Below are positions 20,805 through 24,247 of a DNA stretch of 24,247 nt, piece by piece (the first letter of the stretch is position 1; each line of letters opens with the position of its first letter). The notes below the pieces were generated by a model. It did not search any database, was not told the DNA's origin, and saw only the letters and a program-made list of their open reading frames with translations. This DNA comes from an uncultured Collinsella sp. (GTDB lineage Bacteria; Actinomycetota; Coriobacteriia; Coriobacteriales; Coriobacteriaceae). Location: contig CAADUO010000036.1 in assembly GCA_900752215.1 (NCBI GenBank), forward strand, positions 1 to 24,247. The letters run 5' to 3'. Both the position numbers and the translations under genes were made by a program.

Positions 20805-22829
20805 TTAGCGTCGACGCTTCCAGATAATGCCGAGGATGATGACGATGATGCCGCCGATAAGGCACGCGCCAACTACTGCCAGCGTGCGGTCTCCCGTTGC
20901 GGCGAGCTTACCGCTCGTCTTCTTGGTGCTGTCCTTCGTGGTCGTCGTGTCCATCTTAGGCGAGGGCTTAGGCGTCGGGGCCGGTGTGGGCGTGGGGTCC
21001 ACGGCTACGGAGCCGAAGCTGATGGTGCCGGCGAGCCCGGCCATCTTGCTCTCCCAGCCGTTCTGCCCAATCAGCGCCCTCAGCGCCGCCTCGCACGTGC
21101 CCCACTCGGTGTACTTGGTGGCGTGTGCAAAGGTGGGAAAGTCGGTCGTGTTGGTAATGATGTAGTTGTTGGTGGCGACGGTATAGGTCTTGGCGGGGTC
21201 GAGCGTGCTGCCGTCTTTGGTGAGTGTGGCACTCACAATGCGCTTGCCTTCGGGCTGCGTCCAATCAATCGTCACGTTGATGCCGCCAAAGGAGAGAACG
21301 CTGCCAGAGTCATCGCGCCACTTGTACTTGTCTTGCGCCTCCTGCTCGGTGTGACCGGCCGCCACATAAGCCTGCTGAAGCTCGTAGCTGTCGTTGCAAT
21401 CGTCGCTGATTTGTAGCGAGTGCTCGAGCGCTGCGAGGAAGTCCGCGCCGGTCATGGTCCAGGTCTCCACGGTGTTGCCGTAGGGCGAGATGGCGATGAC
21501 GTTGCCAGCGGTCACGTTGCCCGCCGCGATGCCGCCGCGGATGCCGCCAGCGTTTTCGATAGCGAGGTCCGCGCCCGTCAGGGCAAGATAAGAGCCGCAA
21601 ATCACGTGGCCGATGGTCTGGGCCTTGGTGGTGTCGCCCTCCTTGCTGGGACGGAAATCGGTGGTGCGCACCATTTCCCAACCATGCGTGCCTGCGGCGT
21701 CCTCGCCGTAGAAATAGTTGGTGGTGGATGTGCCGAGCACCTTGTTCGATTCGTTTTCAAAGTCCTCGTCGAGCGGCTTGATCTTGTTGCGGACGGCTTC
21801 AAGGCAGCTTTGGTAGTCGGAGCCCTTGTCGGGGTCTGCCAAAAGGTCGTTGACGTTCTTGGCGGTGTAGAGCTTCTCGTCGCTGCCGTCTGCAGGGACC
21901 GTGACCGTGTCATCGTCGGTCGTCTCGGTGCAATTGGTGTCGTACTTGTACGGAATGGAAAGCAGTCCCACCTCGGCAAAGGCACTGCCCGCCTCGACAA
22001 CGTGGATTGTCTTGCCGTCGGCTCCCGTCACCTTCTCGTTAAGGTTGATGTGCTCGTGGCCTGCGATAAGGGCATCGACGCCACGGAGTCGCGTGGCAAA
22101 GGTCTTGGCGTCGAGCGTGTGCGCGATACACGCAACAACATCGCAGCCCTCCTTGCGCAGCTGCTCTGCCTCGGCATTGATGGCGTTCGCGGCACTCGAG
22201 AACGACGTACCCGCGACCAGGTCCGCGCGCAGCGAGGATTCCAGCGACTCATCCATGGCACCCACGACGCCGACCTTGATTTTGTAGTCGAATGTGGAGT
22301 GATCCTCGCTATCCTCCCAGGTGCGATCGAGCGTCTTCGTGATGCTCGAGCTCCATACGCCGCTCGTAGACTTTGCGTTCGCGCAGAGCATGGCGAAGGG
22401 CGTGCCGGTGGTGCTGTAGCCGGTCATGGTGCGGAGTTTGTCCGCGCCGTAGCTCCAGTCGTGGTTGCCTGGCGTGGTCGCGTCGTAGCCGTCGGCGTAG
22501 AAGGTGTCCATGAGCTCGGCGATGCTCTTGCCCTCGCTCATGGTGGCAAAGGACTGCCCGTGGAAGGTATCGCCCGCATCGAGCAAAAGATCGGGGGCGC
22601 TGCTTTGGGCGCTATAGAGAACCGCCAGTCCGTCAAAGCCCACAGTGCCGGTGCCTTTGCTTGCGTTGTAGCTGTACTTGTAGCTGCCGTGGATATCGTT
22701 GGTGTGCATGACGGTCACAGAGCCGTCAATAGCGGCGGGCAGGTTCCCCGCGAAAGCGAGGCTTGGGATGCCTGCGAGCGCGCCGGCAAACAACGCGGCG
22801 GCTAACGCAAGGCGGGGGAGTCTTTTCAT
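20805..22829 (-). CDS. Cell-wall-anchored 5'-nucleotidase / 2',3'-cyclic phosphodiesterase (UshA-like)
   Basis: The enzyme removes phosphate from extracellular nucleotides so that nucleosides can be taken up. The 674-residue precursor has a signal peptide (KRLPRLALAAALFAGALAG, cleavage near AFA). The metallophosphatase domain shows HTNDIHG, LLDAGDTFHG, PGNHDWSYG, CIAHT and AGHEH. The 5'-nucleotidase C-terminal domain shows NAGGIRGGI and ISPYGNTV. A Pro/Thr-rich spacer (PTPTPAPTPKPSPK) leads to LAATG at 642-646, a hydrophobic span and the basic end KRRR. This is a sortase sorting signal; LAxTG is the form recognised by class E sortases in high-GC Gram-positives. No sortase gene is in the window. 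ATG 22829 has AAGGAA about 6 nt upstream. A 13-bp palindrome, CCAGAATGTCTGG (22851-22863), lies between the start codon and the upstream region and could be an operator. Confidence 0.92.
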   Translation of the reverse strand: MKRLPRLALAAALFAGALAGIPSLAFAGNLPAAIDGSVTVMHTNDIHGSYKYSYNASKGTGTVGFDGLAVLYSAQSSAPDLLLDAGDTFHGQSFATMSEGKSIAELMDTFYADGYDATTPGNHDWSYGADKLRTMTGYSTTGTPFAMLCANAKSTSGVWSSSITKTLDRTWEDSEDHSTFDYKIKVGVVGAMDESLESSLRADLVAGTSFSSAANAINAEAEQLRKEGCDVVACIAHTLDAKTFATRLRGVDALIAGHEHINLNEKVTGADGKTIHVVEAGSAFAEVGLLSIPYKYDTNCTETTDDDTVTVPADGSDEKLYTAKNVNDLLADPDKGSDYQSCLEAVRNKIKPLDEDFENESNKVLGTSTTNYFYGEDAAGTHGWEMVRTTDFRPSKEGDTTKAQTIGHVICGSYLALTGADLAIENAGGIRGGIAAGNVTAGNVIAISPYGNTVETWTMTGADFLAALEHSLQISDDCNDSYELQQAYVAAGHTEQEAQDKYKWRDDSGSVLSFGGINVTIDWTQPEGKRIVSATLTKDGSTLDPAKTYTVATNNYIITNTTDFPTFAHATKYTEWGTCEAALRALIGQNGWESKMAGLAGTISFGSVAVDPTPTPAPTPKPSPKMDTTTTKDSTKKTSGKLAATGDRTLAVVGACLIGGIIVIILGIIWKRRR

Positions 22830-22893
22830 GGCAGTTTCCTTAGTCCTTAGCCAGAATGTCTGGTTGAATATCGGATTATCGACATAATATGCG

Positions 22894-22933
22894 AAAACCG
22901 CCGCAAGGGCGTCTGTCCCTTTGCGGCGGTTTT
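22894..22933. terminator. GC-rich hairpin between the ABC ATPase and nucleotidase genes
   Basis: AAAACCGCCGCAAGGG (22894-22909) pairs with CCCTTTGCGGCGGTTTT (22917-22933) with one unpaired A. T-runs flank it on both strands, so it fits a terminator for the ABC operon, which ends about 55 bp away. Beyond it, TAAACCTGTCCCTTTTTGG (22963-22981) repeats the TGTCCC core. Confidence 0.75.
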
Positions 22934-22986
22934 GACGTTTGCGCAGATAAAACCTGCCAAAATAAACCTGTCCCTTTTTGGTAAGT

Positions 22987-23781
22987 TTAGCTCAGCAGCA
23001 TGCGGTCGTTGGCGAGCTCGCCGCCCGAGACCTCCTCGAATTTCTGCAGCAGGTCGGCTACGGTGAGCGACTTCTTCTCATCGCCCGCCACGTCGTAGAT
23101 CACGTGGCCCTCGTGCATCATGATCAGACGGTTGCCCAGACGGATGGCGTCGTTCATGTTGTGCGTGACCATGAGCGTGGTCAGGTGGTTCTCGTCGACG
23201 ATCTCCTCGGTCAGGTTGAGCACCTTTGATGCCGTCTTGGGGTCGAGGGCCGCCGTGTGCTCGTCGAGCAGCAGCAGGCGCGGCTTGGTGAGCGTGGCCA
23301 TCAGCAGGGTGAGTGCCTGGCGCTGGCCGCCCGAGAGCAGGCCGACCTTGGCGTTGAGACGCGTGTCCAGACCAAGGTCCAGGCGCTTGAGCAACTCAAC
23401 GTACTCATCTTTCTCGGCCTTGGTGACGCCCCACGAAAGGCCGCGACGCTGGCCGCGACGCTTGGCGAGGGCCAAGTTCTCGGCAATCTGCATGTCGGCA
23501 GCGGTACCGCGCATGGGGTCCTGAAACACGCGGCCCAGGTACTTGGCGCGCTGCGACTCGCTCAGGCGCGAGATGTCGGTGCCGTCGAGCTCAATAACGC
23601 CCGAATCGAGCGGGTACACGCCGGCGATCATGTTAAGCAGCGTGGACTTGCCGGCGCCGTTGCCGCCAATCACGGTTACAAAGTCGCCGTCATTCAGGGT
23701 GAGGTCGACGCCGGTGAGCGCGCGCTTCTCGGTGACGGTGCCCTTGTTAAAGGTCTTTTTGACGTGCGAGAGCTTAAGCAT
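22987..23781 (-). CDS. ABC transporter ATP-binding protein (TrpX-type importer family)
   Basis: This is the ATPase of an importer. The 264-residue product has Walker A GGNGAGKS (39-46), the Q-loop QDPMRG, the signature LSGGQRQ, Walker B LLLLDEHTA and the switch His in VTHN. The QDPMRGTAADMQIAENL and LSWGVTK segments match the subfamily that works with an ABC_sub_bind (PF04392) lipoprotein and a branched-chain-type permease, known in streptococci for aromatic amino acid uptake. I chose ATG 23781: AAGGGGG lies about 9 nt upstream, and an ATG at 23790 is too close to that site. It overlaps the permease gene by 8 bp. The binding protein gene should lie upstream, beyond the window. Confidence 0.9.
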   Translation of the reverse strand: MLKLSHVKKTFNKGTVTEKRALTGVDLTLNDGDFVTVIGGNGAGKSTLLNMIAGVYPLDSGVIELDGTDISRLSESQRAKYLGRVFQDPMRGTAADMQIAENLALAKRRGQRRGLSWGVTKAEKDEYVELLKRLDLGLDTRLNAKVGLLSGGQRQALTLLMATLTKPRLLLLDEHTAALDPKTASKVLNLTEEIVDENHLTTLMVTHNMNDAIRLGNRLIMMHEGHVIYDVAGDEKKSLTVADLLQKFEEVSGGELANDRMLLS

Positions 23782-24247
23782 CTGCCTCATCCCCCTTCGT
23801 GTAGGAGCTGCGGAGCTTATAGCGCTCCCAAACCACGGGCACGCACAGGGCCACGGCGACGATCACGGCGGAGAGCAGCTTCATGTCGTTGGCGTCCATG
23901 CCCATTTGCAGCACGATGGCGCGGATAAGGAAGTAGACCACGGAGCCAAAGACGGCGGAGGCAAGACGGACGCTAAACTGCGTGAGGCCGCCGGGCAGCA
24001 GACGGCCGAGCACCTCACCGATAACAATGGCGGCAAGACCGATAACGATGGCACCGGTGCCCATACCAATGTCGGCATACTTTTGGCTCTGGCAGATGAG
24101 CGCGCCCGAAAGGCCGATGAGGGCGTTGGAGAGCACAAGGGCGATCATCTTGGTGGAGTTGGTGTTGACGCCCAGGGCGCGGATCGTATACTCGTTGGTG
24201 CCTGTGGCGCGCAGCGCCGAGCCAATCTCGGTGCCAAAGAACCAATA
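23774..24247 (-). CDS. ABC transporter permease, branched-chain type (5' part beyond window)
   Basis: The frame is open to the window edge, so the visible 157 residues are the C-terminal part. WFFGTEIGSALRATGTNEYTI is the cytoplasmic EAA-type coupling loop of BPD_transp_2 permeases. Hydrophobic segments follow: ALVLSNALIGLSGALIC, GAIVIGLAAIVIGEVLG, FGSVVYFLIRAIVL and LLSAVIVAVALCVPVVW. The product ends in a charged tail (YKLRSSYTKGDEADA). The ATPase gene overlaps its end, so both subunits are made together. The substrate cannot be read from this part. Confidence 0.88.
   Translation of the reverse strand, partial: YWFFGTEIGSALRATGTNEYTIRALGVNTNSTKMIALVLSNALIGLSGALICQSQKYADIGMGTGAIVIGLAAIVIGEVLGRLLPGGLTQFSVRLASAVFGSVVYFLIRAIVLQMGMDANDMKLLSAVIVAVALCVPVVWERYKLRSSYTKGDEADA

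Overview
The window looks like a chromosomal segment of a gut Coriobacteriia (Actinomycetota), most like Collinsella. This is inferred from the high-GC codon use, the Gram-positive style gene order and the family types; no database comparison was possible. It is mostly a well-known housekeeping neighbourhood with two kinds of accessory material in it.

Region 1 (1-814): the 3' part of an IS110-family transposase gene, more GC-rich than its surroundings, with its insertion-sequence end just upstream of disA. Region 2 (815-6303, + strand): a tight run disA-ispD-ispF-cysS, then rlmB and a YacP/Rae1-like NYN ribonuclease. It covers c-di-AMP synthesis, two steps of the MEP isoprenoid pathway, cysteine charging of tRNA, 23S rRNA methylation and ribosome-linked mRNA decay. 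A strongly self-complementary stretch of about 105 nt (4570-4674) lies between cysS and the rlmB ribosome binding site and is a good candidate structured RNA.

Region 3 (6305-12660): accessory. It holds a solitary HipA-like kinase with its own HTH domain and a palindromic operator, a tRNA-Thr(UGU), two arrays of short inverted repeats, and a beta-glucoside module. That module has a PTS EIIBC and a GH1 6-phospho-beta-glucosidase in one operon, with a divergent RpiR-type regulator. In Firmicutes such as Bacillus subtilis the flanking housekeeping blocks lie close together, so this part appears to have been inserted between them. The GAGCGTGGA repeat occurs on both sides of the beta-glucoside module.

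Region 4 (12593-17141, + strand): tRNA-Tyr, tRNA-Thr(GGU) and tRNA-Met leading into tuf, then rpmG, tRNA-Trp, secE, nusG, rplK and rplA. Strong promoters, intrinsic terminators and structured leaders are visible.

Region 5 (17158-24247, - strand): a two-gene operon of an unusual signal-less BMP-domain protein and a calcineurin-like phosphoesterase; an MscS-type channel; a secreted 5'-nucleotidase with a LAATG sortase signal; and an ABC ATPase plus a permease cut by the window edge. Three of the - strand genes end next to related long hairpins, which look like members of a dispersed palindromic repeat family acting as terminators.

The most interesting items are the rlmB leader RNA candidate, the BMP fusion with its coupled phosphoesterase, the 79-bp-period inverted repeat array at 8016-8153, and the repeats that bracket the beta-glucoside module.
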